Source: Sphingomonadales bacterium
GTDB lineage: Bacteria > Bacteroidota > Bacteroidia > Flavobacteriales_D > Crocinitomicaceae
Direction of reading: 5' to 3'
Assembly: GCA_016872115.1 (NCBI GenBank)
Contig: VHBC01000005.1
Coordinates: 83,848 to 147,847 of the forward strand
DNA length: 64,000 nucleotides
The notes beneath the pieces were generated by a model, which was not told the DNA's origin, did not search any database, and worked only from the letters and a program-made list of their open reading frames with translations. A program made the translations under genes and the position numbers. Positions 55,022-64,000 of this stretch are shown here, one piece after another. Within the stretch, counting starts at the first letter, position 1. Every line of letters begins with the position of its first letter.

Positions 55022-57592
55022 TTATTCAAAAACGATTTTCATTTCAACACGTCGGTTTTTCTGACGTCCTTCTGGTGTATCGTTGGTAGCGATTGGTTTG
55101 GTTTCACCAAAATATTTCGTGATCAGACGTCCTTCTTCAACTCCTTGGCTTATTAAGTAAGCCTTCACTGCCTCGGCACGTTTTTTCGAGAGTACCAAGT
55201 TGAGGTTATCATCACCAACGTTATCTGTGTGGCCTGCAATTTCGAGTTTCCAAGTAGTTTTCTTTTTAAGGACTTCTGCCAATTCATTCAGTGATGGCTT
55301 GGAACTCTCAAAGATGATGTCTTTGTTGGTCTCGAACTCAAGGTTGTCAAATGCCGTTTTAAGGACTTCGATTACAGCTTGCTCTATGACAGGGCAACCT
55401 TTGTTGGTTTTAGGTCCAGGTGTATTCGGGCAGTCGTCGTCTTTGTCGAGCAAACCATCGTTGTCTGAATCTTTGTAAGGGCAGCCTTTGTTGGCTTTTG
55501 GCCCTGCTAAATTTGGACACTCGTCGTCTTTGTCGAGTAAGCCGTCGGCATCGGTATCTGGCCAAGGGCAGCCTTGGTTTTCTTTTGGACCAGCAACTGT
55601 AGGGCAATTGTCGACAAAATCGAAGAGTCCGTCTTTATCTTGGTCAGGGCAGCCCTGGTTTTCTATTGGACCTGCATTGTCTGGACAAGCATCCTCGGCG
55701 TCAGTAATGCCGTCTGCATCTTTATCTGGACAACCTTTTAGGGCTGCAACGCCGGCCACGGTTGGGCAAGCATCTTCGCTGTCGATAATTTTATCACCAT
55801 CGGTATCTGGGCATCCTTTAAATTCTTTGAGGCCGGCCACAGTTGGGCAAGCATCTTCGCTATCGATGATTTTGTCGCCGTCGGTGTCTGGGCAGCCTTT
55901 AAATTCTTTGAGGCCAGCAACGTCCACACAAGCGTCTTCGGAGTCCGGAATACCATCGTTGTCAGTATCTGGACAACCCAAGAAGGCCCAAGTGCCAGGT
56001 ACATTTTTACATTCGTCCATTTTATCGGAGACCTTGTCTTTGTCTTTGTCCTTGACTCTATGATACAAAATTGGCAAACGCAATCCGGCGTAGAAGTCAA
56101 TACCACTGATTTGACCCTTGGCACGAATGATATTCATGTCGTTGAGTCCTAAGATTACAGGGCCAATACGGGTCGCTAAACCAGCGCGCCAGCCACTGTA
56201 TTTGTTGTATGCAATCGGAACATAAAGCCCAAAGTAAGGACTGTCAAAACTTGGCGTAAAGGACAATTGTGTGGCAATATTTACTTTGGAATCTTTTTTC
56301 TTAGGAATCATATTAACCATTGCACTGGCATTCACATAAAAATAGCTCCAAAGATGGTAGTCGAGTTGCAGGTTCATGGCGGTAGGGGTGCGCATGCGGA
56401 AAGTTTGACCTGGATCTTGCAGCGAAACCCACTCGCCATTATTTGCTGCAGTAGACTCATTGATAAGGGAATCGATGATCATATCAAAAGCTTCGAGGTC
56501 AGTGGAGCTGTCAAAACGCTGTAAGTCAAAAAGTGAATTGGAATTCACTACAAAATTTCGGCTAAGTCCACCTTTAGTAAATTTCATACCGCCCATATCT
56601 AATACAGACAGACCTACACGCGCTTTGTATTTGTTTTCGTTGCGCATCCAGAGGTCGGTTTTGCCGTCCATGTCATATTTGAACTTGGCATAGTTTGGTC
56701 GCCATTCGTAAACCGCCCCGATATCTAAACCAAAACCAATAGAACCTGGTTTGAGGTAATTTTTTATGTTATTGCTATTGATAAGGCCGGCAACACCATC
56801 TGAAATAAAATCGCCCACTTCTTTTGAGTAGCCGTAATCAAATGTTCCGGCGAGATATTGCGAGGTATCTTCGTTGACAAGGTTGTAACTGAAATCCTGA
56901 GTGTGCACATATGCACTGGAAAAACCAAGAAGCACCTTTGGTGTTACGCCGACTTTGAGGAAGTGTTGTTTGTTGTCAATAACGACTTGGCTGTAATTGA
57001 ATCCGATTTCGCTCCAGGTGAGGTGATCGACATTCACCAATTCTTCATTGAGCTGCATGTTCCAAAGTGCAGGATACTCCAAGCCTTCTTCCGAGAGGAC
57101 CGCTAATTTGGGGTCCATGTTATCGACATTGGTGATCGAGCGTAAATTCGCGTAAATGCCCAACGAGCGTTTCTCTCCAATATGAAATGCGAGGTTGAAA
57201 AGGTCGAGTCTAAAATTGATATTGGCACCCAAGACACCCTCAGAATCTTTGTTGTAATTATGTACAATTAGTCGGTCTATGAAAGTAGATGAAGGGTAGG
57301 CCCAAGCATTGAGTAAAGCAGTGTCAGTAAAGGACTGCACCCACCATTTTCCGCTACCACCTTGCTCAGCGCGCATGGCATCGGCATTGAACGAACCAAA
57401 ATTTTGATAAGTAAACAAATTGACTGCAGGCAGAGCGAGGTCCATCTTGTATCGGCCATCGACAAATGAAGCCGGATTGACTAAATTACCCAACGCACCC
57501 GCATAGTTGCTTGTGCTAGTACCGAGATAGGCTTGTGAACGTGCTTGAAATAAGCTGAGCAGAAGCAGAAGGAGAGCGCCGTATTTTTTCAT
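55022..57592 (-). CDS. DUF5723-type outer membrane protein with thrombospondin type 3 repeats and C-terminal OmpA domain
   Basis: Repeated GCPDTDGDKIIDSEDACPTVAG units; C-terminal LEIAGHTDNVGDDNLNLVLSKKRAEAVKAYL...RRVEMKI. Confidence 0.88.
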   Translation of the reverse strand: MKKYGALLLLLLSLFQARSQAYLGTSTSNYAGALGNLVNPASFVDGRYKMDLALPAVNLFTYQNFGSFNADAMRAEQGGSGKWWVQSFTDTALLNAWAYPSSTFIDRLIVHNYNKDSEGVLGANINFRLDLFNLAFHIGEKRSLGIYANLRSITNVDNMDPKLAVLSEEGLEYPALWNMQLNEELVNVDHLTWSEIGFNYSQVVIDNKQHFLKVGVTPKVLLGFSSAYVHTQDFSYNLVNEDTSQYLAGTFDYGYSKEVGDFISDGVAGLINSNNIKNYLKPGSIGFGLDIGAVYEWRPNYAKFKYDMDGKTDLWMRNENKYKARVGLSVLDMGGMKFTKGGLSRNFVVNSNSLFDLQRFDSSTDLEAFDMIIDSLINESTAANNGEWVSLQDPGQTFRMRTPTAMNLQLDYHLWSYFYVNASAMVNMIPKKKDSKVNIATQLSFTPSFDSPYFGLYVPIAYNKYSGWRAGLATRIGPVILGLNDMNIIRAKGQISGIDFYAGLRLPILYHRVKDKDKDKVSDKMDECKNVPGTWAFLGCPDTDNDGIPDSEDACVDVAGLKEFKGCPDTDGDKIIDSEDACPTVAGLKEFKGCPDTDGDKIIDSEDACPTVAGVAALKGCPDKDADGITDAEDACPDNAGPIENQGCPDQDKDGLFDFVDNCPTVAGPKENQGCPWPDTDADGLLDKDDECPNLAGPKANKGCPYKDSDNDGLLDKDDDCPNTPGPKTNKGCPVIEQAVIEVLKTAFDNLEFETNKDIIFESSKPSLNELAEVLKKKTTWKLEIAGHTDNVGDDNLNLVLSKKRAEAVKAYLISQGVEEGRLITKYFGETKPIATNDTPEGRQKNRRVEMKIVFE
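55400..56030. repeat. Tandem TSP type 3 repeat-coding region (~72-bp units)
   Basis: Periodic D-x-D-x-DG and CP motifs; near-identical units around 55740-55920. Confidence 0.85.
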
Positions 57593-59760
57593 TGTCTGTT
57601 GTATTGAATTAAGTAGGTTCCTAAGTAGGTTGTTAGTGAGTAAGCATTGTTGCCAAAAGCACTCAGTTGAATTTCTTGTTGACCGTGTCTTTTTTGGGTA
57701 TCTAGGTCTCGTCCTAGGTCGTCGAGAAGGTAGATTTGGTTGCCAATTGCGTCTAAAATTACTAAAATTTGACGCTGATCGTTAGTCATATATGTGCTAA
57801 ATTGACTGATTTCAACCGCATTGAGTGTTTTCTCCCAAGCACGTCGACCATCCAATGTATAAGCATAGAGTGCGGTGTTGTTTTTGAAGAGTAAGATTTG
57901 GTTATTGCCCTGAAGATAAGACCCGATGCATTCAACGGCATTTGGTACGCCAAATTGTTTTTGACCGTTTGATGACACCAAAGTTGCTTTACTTTTGTCT
58001 ACTTTAACTGCAAAAGCACCGTATTGATTGGCGACCAAAACGTAGGTGGAATCTACATTTTGCTTAAAAAAGCCGCGTCTTTTCGAAATATCTATCAAAT
58101 GATATTGATTATCCGTTAAAATACTGACAAAAGGCTTTCCGGAAGTTTTGTAATAAAGCAGTTGTTTGGGTGTTTTCCCTACGTTGAACTGTTTGATGAG
58201 GCCACCATTTTCATTGTAAAGCAATACCGAATTGGCATCATTTACACATAAGAATTCTTTTTTGCCTTTGTTGTCGATGACTTGTATTTGAGTACCAGCT
58301 AAATGTGTAAGTCGGTAGACGAGTCTACCCGTTTTATCATAAAGTTGGGCTTCGTTTGCGAATTGAACGCAGATCAGTTGTGGAAAAGCTTTGATTTGGT
58401 AGAGGCATTTAATGTCTTGTTGAACTGGTTTATCCCATTTGCGCAATCCGTTGATGTAACCTACAAGCTTGTGATTCTCTGTGTAAGCAATTGCATTACC
58501 GCGTTGATCAAAAGTGGCGAAATGAAGCACGCGGTAACCAGGATTCATGACAAAATAGTCCCTGATTTTATCGCTTTCCTCGTTAATGGATGCACTTTGT
58601 TTGTAGTAATTGGTTTGCACTATTTGCCTTCCTAATAGTGTTATGGTTTGTTTTTGACTCGGATCAACCCATCGCGCACTCACTTTTCGCGGCATATTTG
58701 AAAAAATACGTTTGGTAAGACGCTCGTCTTGAGCAATTGTTTGACCTAAGTTAGCAGCTGCCAATGCCTGATCAAGCATAGCTTTGTCTGGACTAGCTAA
58801 ACCAAATTGACCAAAAACAGCAACATGCCAAGTGGTTTTTTGTGGATCAATTAATTTACTAAAAAGTAATTTGTCGAAAGAGGCTGTTTCGGTGTTTAAT
58901 TCTGCTTTATGGAAATATTCATTGAGTGTTTGGATAGGATTGGCATTCTCATTGAAATCGAAAATAACCAAGCTAGAGCTGTCTTTTTTCAGATGAACAA
59001 AACCACTACGCATGCACTTGAACCAGGGGCCATTGGCAAATTTCGGATCGAGCTGAACTGCATACGATTTGTCGTAAAAGTAGTAGGAGTTAAAAAAATC
59101 CGGAACGACCTCGCTAAATAGTGCTTGATCATCTTTTTTACTCAGTCTTGGATTGCTATTGTTGGTTTTGATATAGCGGTAATAACCTTCTTTTTTGCGA
59201 TAGGTCTCGCTCAGCTTAATTTGATTTTGCTCCCAACTGAACCAAGCAAAACTTGCCTTTGCACTTAATTGAATTTTGTTTTCCTGGGTAATGGGTAGTT
59301 CACCTTCATACACAAGTAATTGATTGCCATTGAAAATGCCATGCAGTTTCCCAAAAGTAAATTTTTTCAGGCGTCCCATTTGAAAAGGGAATAAGCCATT
59401 TTCAAAAACCATTTTGACCTCATCTGCAGTCCAATTGGTTTTTTTCTCGATTAAAATTTTGGTGTATTTTGAACTAAAAAAGATGACACTTGGTTCGCTG
59501 AGTTGTTTACGAATCGAAAAGTAAAGACTTTGATTGAGTTCTGTGGTCACAATACGCTCATTATTCCAATCTAGGGAACTGGGGTCTTGGACAACGAAAA
59601 CGGTTTTGTCTTGCGGCGTGAAATAATACCTGAAATCGGAGAGATTTTCATCGGACAGCACATCATAGGCACTGAATAAAATCCAGCCCAAGGAAAGCAA
59701 TCCGATGCTCAAAAGTATAAGGCGTTGACGCATTTGCTTTTTTTTCAAAGTTAATTTCAC
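57589..59760 (-). CDS. Hypothetical secreted/anchored protein with beta-propeller-like C-terminal half
   Basis: N-terminal TM; repeats such as LYDKTGRLVYRLTHL, LYNENGGLIKQF, AYTLDGRRAWEKTL; ATGA overlap with the OmpA gene. Confidence 0.65.
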   Translation of the reverse strand: MKLTLKKKQMRQRLILLSIGLLSLGWILFSAYDVLSDENLSDFRYYFTPQDKTVFVVQDPSSLDWNNERIVTTELNQSLYFSIRKQLSEPSVIFFSSKYTKILIEKKTNWTADEVKMVFENGLFPFQMGRLKKFTFGKLHGIFNGNQLLVYEGELPITQENKIQLSAKASFAWFSWEQNQIKLSETYRKKEGYYRYIKTNNSNPRLSKKDDQALFSEVVPDFFNSYYFYDKSYAVQLDPKFANGPWFKCMRSGFVHLKKDSSSLVIFDFNENANPIQTLNEYFHKAELNTETASFDKLLFSKLIDPQKTTWHVAVFGQFGLASPDKAMLDQALAAANLGQTIAQDERLTKRIFSNMPRKVSARWVDPSQKQTITLLGRQIVQTNYYKQSASINEESDKIRDYFVMNPGYRVLHFATFDQRGNAIAYTENHKLVGYINGLRKWDKPVQQDIKCLYQIKAFPQLICVQFANEAQLYDKTGRLVYRLTHLAGTQIQVIDNKGKKEFLCVNDANSVLLYNENGGLIKQFNVGKTPKQLLYYKTSGKPFVSILTDNQYHLIDISKRRGFFKQNVDSTYVLVANQYGAFAVKVDKSKATLVSSNGQKQFGVPNAVECIGSYLQGNNQILLFKNNTALYAYTLDGRRAWEKTLNAVEISQFSTYMTNDQRQILVILDAIGNQIYLLDDLGRDLDTQKRHGQQEIQLSAFGNNAYSLTTYLGTYLIQYNRQ

Positions 59761-59830
59761 TTTGTGCGCAAATAACGCCTCTTTTCAATTCTAATTAACA
59801 GGTCTTTGTGTACACAACGGTGCTGTCTTG

Positions 59831-60445
59831 TCAGTCAAAAAGCGCCAGCTGATTTTGCAGCGGTAAAAGTTGAAAGGTCATACGGTGAAATGGACTAGGA
59901 CCAATAGCTGCAATAGCCGAGCGATGCGCTAAAGTGGGATAGCCTTGATTGCGGTCCCAGGCATATTCTGGATGAATGGCATGTAATTCGGTCATGAGTT
60001 GATCTCGTTCTGTTTTGGCCAAAATACTGGCAGCTGCAATGCTCGCAAACCGCGCATCGCCTTTAACCATGCATTCGTGTGGAATTTGATGGTAGGGTTT
60101 AAAACGGTTGCCATCGACTAAAATAAACTCAGGTTGAATCGACAATTGAGCAAGAGCTCTGTGCATAGCTAAAATACTTGCATTTAATATATTGATTTGG
60201 TCAATTTCATGATGGTCAACTATGCCGATGCCAAATGCACGTGCTTTATCTATGATTTCTATGCGCAGGGCAGCACGTTGTTTGGCGCTTAACTTTTTAG
60301 AATCATTGAGTGCTTTGATCGGTTCGTAGGGATCCAATATCACCGCAGCTGCCACAACAGGACCTGCCAGACAACCCCTTCCGGCTTCATCACAACCCGC
60401 CTCAGCTTCAAACGTATGTTGATACGGTAATATTAACGATTCCAC
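59831..60445 (-). CDS. rnhB: Ribonuclease HII
   Basis: [52 protein letters not shown]. Confidence 0.97.
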   Translation of the reverse strand: MESLILPYQHTFEAEAGCDEAGRGCLAGPVVAAAVILDPYEPIKALNDSKKLSAKQRAALRIEIIDKARAFGIGIVDHHEIDQINILNASILAMHRALAQLSIQPEFILVDGNRFKPYHQIPHECMVKGDARFASIAAASILAKTERDQLMTELHAIHPEYAWDRNQGYPTLAHRSAIAAIGPSPFHRMTFQLLPLQNQLALFD

Positions 60446-60498
60446 TATGCCAAATTATTGAAATATTTTGTAGTTTTACCGAAACTAAATTCTCAACT

Positions 60499-60867
60499 AT
60501 GAAAAAAGTAGCGCTCCTCGCATTAGCACTAGGCCTCAACTTATTGGTTTTTGGACAAAAAACACTCAATGCCAGTGTCAAAAACAAAACAGAGTTGCAA
60601 AGTGGCATTTCCACTGGTAACATCCGCTTAACCTTACCTGAAGAGGTTACCCAAGAGAATGTCACCATGTATGCCAAGTACTATGCCAACATGTTTACCG
60701 TTGATTTCGATGCCAAATCGCATGTAGCTACTTTTCACATGCTCACTAATGATGCCAACTCAAGACGCGTCATTTTACGTTTTTTAGGTGCCAATCAAAT
60801 TGTAAATGTTCAAGTAGAAGACCGCGTCTATGACTTAGGAACATTCTTTGAAACCTATCTCCAATAA
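60499..60867 (+). CDS. Small secreted hypothetical protein
   Basis: Signal peptide MKKVALLALALGLNLLVFGQ. Confidence 0.65.
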   Translation: MKKVALLALALGLNLLVFGQKTLNASVKNKTELQSGISTGNIRLTLPEEVTQENVTMYAKYYANMFTVDFDAKSHVATFHMLTNDANSRRVILRFLGANQIVNVQVEDRVYDLGTFFETYLQ

Positions 60868-60884
60868 TATTTTCAAGCATTCTA

Positions 60885-61373
60885 ATGAAATTGTTTTTTA
60901 TTGCAGTTGCCGCTGTTGCGTTCTCTTTAACGAGTTGTAAATCAACCAAAATAGCCTACAAACATTACGGGCCGGTAGCTGTAGACTCTACCCAAGCTGT
61001 TTCACTTGACGAAATGGTTAAAACATTTGCAGCGCAACCAAAAAAAGATATTTTTACATTTTATGCACCATTAACTGGTGTTTGTCAGAGCGCAGGGTGT
61101 TGGGTAAAGGTACAGCCAACTGGTGGTGAAGCCATCCGCGTTCGCTTCAAAGATCATTTTTTGATTCCACCTGTCACTGAAATCAATTCAGTGGCCTATT
61201 TTCATGGCCGTGCCTACTACGACACCATCTCTGTTGAACTTCAAAAACACTTCCTCGAAGATGCCAAAGCGCCTCAATCCGAAATCGATCAAATCACGCA
61301 ACCCAAAATTGAGTTGAATTTTGAGTCTGATGGCGTCTGGGTTAAGAAGACTTCTTCAAAGTCAAAAAAGTAG
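60885..61373 (+). CDS. DUF4920 domain lipoprotein-like protein
   Basis: SLTSCKSTKIAYKHYG lipobox; ITFYAPLTGVCQSAGCWVKV-type region. Confidence 0.75.
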   Translation: MKLFFIAVAAVAFSLTSCKSTKIAYKHYGPVAVDSTQAVSLDEMVKTFAAQPKKDIFTFYAPLTGVCQSAGCWVKVQPTGGEAIRVRFKDHFLIPPVTEINSVAYFHGRAYYDTISVELQKHFLEDAKAPQSEIDQITQPKIELNFESDGVWVKKTSSKSKK

Positions 61374-61379
61374 GCAGTT

Positions 61380-61949
61380 TTATTTTCTGAAATCATACAT
61401 ACCGCTTGGTGTAAAACACAAATGCAGCGGGATATCGTCTTTCTTGAGGTCGGTGATTTCTACGAATTCATCAAATAGGTGTATTCCGATAAAAATACAA
61501 TCTGGCTTGCACTGCTTGAGCAGCCGGTCATAAAAACCTTTTCCATAACCAACACGTTGCCCTTCAGAGCTAAGTGCTAAGAGCGGGACAATTACGTAAT
61601 CTAGCTTACTTGCAAGAATTGTTCGGCCATATTTTGGTTCTGGTATACCAAAGGAACTTACTTCCAATTGGCTTGGATGTTCGTAAAGGTAGAGTGAAAG
61701 ACTATGATCTGAAAAGTTCGCTTTAGACAAAACGGGATGCCCACCTTTGAGCATAATGTCTTCTAAAAGCCCATATGTCGAGATTTCTTTTTGCTGTTCT
61801 ATAGGTAAAAAAATACTAACGTATTTCGAACTAAAACTAATAGAGTTCAGAACAAGTGCTTGGACTTGTGCTGAAATTTTAGAAAGCGCATACGGGCTGA
61901 GTTGTGCACGCTTTTCTTTGTAAAGCTTGCGAATCTCGGCTTTTGTCAT
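61380..61949 (-). CDS. 5-formyltetrahydrofolate cyclo-ligase
   Basis: IRKLYKEKRAQLS, VIVPLLALSSEGQRVGYGKGFYDRLL. Confidence 0.93.
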   Translation of the reverse strand: MTKAEIRKLYKEKRAQLSPYALSKISAQVQALVLNSISFSSKYVSIFLPIEQQKEISTYGLLEDIMLKGGHPVLSKANFSDHSLSLYLYEHPSQLEVSSFGIPEPKYGRTILASKLDYVIVPLLALSSEGQRVGYGKGFYDRLLKQCKPDCIFIGIHLFDEFVEITDLKKDDIPLHLCFTPSGMYDFRK

Positions 61950-61951
61950 GT

Positions 61952-64000
61952 TTATAAACGAACGCCTAGTTCTGAAAGTTTGCGGTTGTCTACAACTTCA
62001 GCTTTTTTACGCAAACCACCCATAGCTTGACCTTCAACTTGGTTGGCTAAGGATTGTTTGAGTTGGTCTTTTTCGGCTTGGTAATTAGTGGCAGCAGGCG
62101 CTTGGGTGCTTGACTTAATTTGGATCACATAAACACCCGTTTCACCTTTCAAAGGAAGTGTGCGTTGCCCTTTTTTAAGTGCCCCAGAGAATAGATTTCC
62201 TATAATTGTAGGTTCATAACCAGCGTTGGAAATTTGAGGATTACCAAAGGTGATTTCTGCGTCTATAACTGGCGTATTGAAGCGCTTGGAGATAGCATCT
62301 AAAGATTTACCAGCCATTTGATTCATGAAACGTTTGGCTTTTTTCTCTTGAATGAGTTCGCGTTCCATTTGAGCGCGCACATTTTCAAATAGTGGTTCAC
62401 CTTTAGGACGAATAGCGCTGATCATGGCGATGACATATTTTTCTTTGTCGCGAATAGGAGATAGTGTCATGGAGCCAACAGTTGCATCTTCAGCATAGGC
62501 CATTTCTAACAAGCGGTCACGAGCCATAGTAGTCGTAAAACCGTATACTTTCGGCGCGTTGTCTTCAATTTGAATGACGCGCGGTGCATAGTTGGCACGT
62601 GTTACGATGGTATCAAAAAGCGCTGCTTTTTTGAATGGATCGTCTTCTTTTGAGATCTTGCGGTCTAATTTTAGTAAGATACCGTTTACCTCGCTTTCCA
62701 TGTTGGCAACGGTTTCATCAGATGGTTTAAATGTAAGGCTAATACTTGCTAGTAAAGGGAATTTGGAAGCAGCGCGGTCTAAAACTTCCATAATGTGGAA
62801 TCCAAACTCTGATTTGACAATTCCAATTTTACCAATAGGTGCCGTTGCTGCATATGCTCCAAATTCTTTTACCATATCGCCTTCGAGGAAATCTTCAAAA
62901 ACACCGCCTTTGTCTTTAGATCCTGGATCCTCAGAGAATTTCTTGGTTAATTCGTCCCAGTTTGTTTTGTTGACCATTTTTAAAATGCTGTCAGCTGTTT
63001 TCTTTTTGGCAGCCAGCGTTTTTTCATCCATTGAAGTATTGGTTGTAATAAGGATGTGACGCACTTTCAAACTTGATGGTGTAAAACCGATCACTTTGGA
63101 AAGCACCATTTTCTCTTTGGAAACGTAAGGACCAACTAATTGACCAAGTGCGGCCATCTTGAATATGGTATCGAGGCTCATTGGATAAGTTTGGTAGCGT
63201 TCCGCTTTGGGGTGACCTTCAGGAACTGCGGTAGCACGTTTGTCGCTAAAATAAACCGGTGTCTCACTGTTTTTGGCAATAAATGCAGAGTCATTGGTGG
63301 AGGCTGAAAAACCTTGACGCAAGGTATTCATCTTAGCAGTAAAAACAGTTGAATCGGCTTTCGATGGGCGGATATTGACATCGAACATTTTAATATCGCG
63401 ACTTGGATTGCGCACAAGGTATTTTTTGTCGCTTTTGTATTCTTCAAAGTATGCTTGAAGTTCTTTATCGGTCACTTTAATATCGGCATCTGAAATTTCA
63501 GTGTAACGACGCACAACAAATGAAATCGTTTTCTTTTCGTTATTGGCTAGGTATTGGTCTTTGGCCTCGAGATCTGTTACAAAAACACCTTGTTTAAGTA
63601 AGCCGAAGTATTTTTCAGTTTTGCGGCGATCAGTGTGGTAAGCTTTGAATCCGTTCCATTGGTCGACAGCTTGTTTTTCTTTGGATTTTTTGAGATTATC
63701 GAGAGTTGCTTTTAGTTTGACACGGCCGTTTTCGATAGATTGAGGGGTTTGAATACCAGTTAAGGAATCAGTAAAGAATTGTGCGAGGTCTTGGATTACG
63801 CCAAAACCATCTTTGGCCATCCAATACGAATCGAGTTCGCGGTCTGTGACGCCAATGCCTAATTTTTCGTATTCTTTGCTCAAGATCGTGGAGTCAACCA
63901 TAAAGTTCCAAGCTTTATCAGTAGAAGCTTCCATGTCGGCGTCGGTAAATTCTTTGCCGTTTTGCATCGCTTGGTTGCGCTCTTGTTCTTGAAATTTTGC
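61952..64000 (-). CDS. Peptidylprolyl isomerase, PpiD/SurA-like (5' end outside the window)
   Basis: SLKVRHILITTNTSMDEKTLAAKKKTADSIL...KFSEDPGSKDKGGVFEDFLEGDMVKEF parvulin domain; frame open to base 64000. Confidence 0.88.
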   Translation of the reverse strand, partial: AKFQEQERNQAMQNGKEFTDADMEASTDKAWNFMVDSTILSKEYEKLGIGVTDRELDSYWMAKDGFGVIQDLAQFFTDSLTGIQTPQSIENGRVKLKATLDNLKKSKEKQAVDQWNGFKAYHTDRRKTEKYFGLLKQGVFVTDLEAKDQYLANNEKKTISFVVRRYTEISDADIKVTDKELQAYFEEYKSDKKYLVRNPSRDIKMFDVNIRPSKADSTVFTAKMNTLRQGFSASTNDSAFIAKNSETPVYFSDKRATAVPEGHPKAERYQTYPMSLDTIFKMAALGQLVGPYVSKEKMVLSKVIGFTPSSLKVRHILITTNTSMDEKTLAAKKKTADSILKMVNKTNWDELTKKFSEDPGSKDKGGVFEDFLEGDMVKEFGAYAATAPIGKIGIVKSEFGFHIMEVLDRAASKFPLLASISLTFKPSDETVANMESEVNGILLKLDRKISKEDDPFKKAALFDTIVTRANYAPRVIQIEDNAPKVYGFTTTMARDRLLEMAYAEDATVGSMTLSPIRDKEKYVIAMISAIRPKGEPLFENVRAQMERELIQEKKAKRFMNQMAGKSLDAISKRFNTPVIDAEITFGNPQISNAGYEPTIIGNLFSGALKKGQRTLPLKGETGVYVIQIKSSTQAPAATNYQAEKDQLKQSLANQVEGQAMGGLRKKAEVVDNRKLSELGVRL

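Noticed and set aside
55400-56030. Regular repeat spacing suggestive of a CRISPR array
   Set aside because: Repeats are ~72-bp, in-frame and encode D-x-D-rich Ca-binding motifs; no identical short repeats with unique spacers.
55488-56063. 191-aa plus-strand ORF over the TSP3 region
   Set aside because: Antisense of the TSP3 repeats; its periodicity derives from the coding repeats on the minus strand.
62592-63059. 155-aa plus-strand ORF inside the PPIase gene
   Set aside because: Antisense to a clear parvulin-domain coding region; no independent start context or motif.

Overview
The window is a contiguous piece of a Bacteroidota (Flavobacteriales/Sphingobacteria-like) chromosome. It is mostly coding, with one tRNA and no CRISPR, rRNA or recognisable transposon. 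Recognisable blocks are: a DUF4886/PKD protein; two tandem multi-TM acyltransferase-like genes joined to an OmpA/PD40 protein and a PorP/SprF protein; a phenylacetyl-CoA epoxygenase locus (paaABCD, divergent from two tandem paaE-like reductases and an SDR); a PadR-PspC pair; pyk, recJ and ribE; an ExbB-ExbD-ExbD-TonB-PstS-like-TPR locus; a PhoR/PhoB-like two-component system next to a T9SS cargo protein and a TonB-dependent receptor; an OmpA/TSP3 protein; rnhB; 5-FTHF cyclo-ligase; and a PpiD/SurA-like PPIase. The standout is a co-directional, nearly gapless 13-gene operon at 28781-43586. It encodes a FabZ-like dehydratase, a catalytically degenerate KS (CLF-like), an intact KS, a ketoreductase, an enlarged ACP, a left-handed beta-helix protein, a saccharopine-dehydrogenase/trans-ER-like protein, a membrane fatty-acid desaturase fused to a 12-TM RND/MMPL-type exporter, both subunits of an indolepyruvate-type 2-oxoacid:ferredoxin oxidoreductase, an orphan AmrS-like radical SAM protein, a Cys/Met-metabolism PLP enzyme and a membrane acyltransferase. 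I read it as a candidate undescribed type II FAS/PKS-like pathway that makes and exports an unusual lipid. Regulatory signals include several TTG-N(17-23)-TANNTTTG promoters (some predicting leaderless mRNAs), three 11-bp-phased ATTAAT repeats and an inverted repeat abutting the TonB receptor start codon. All calls come from reading the sequence; no database search was run.
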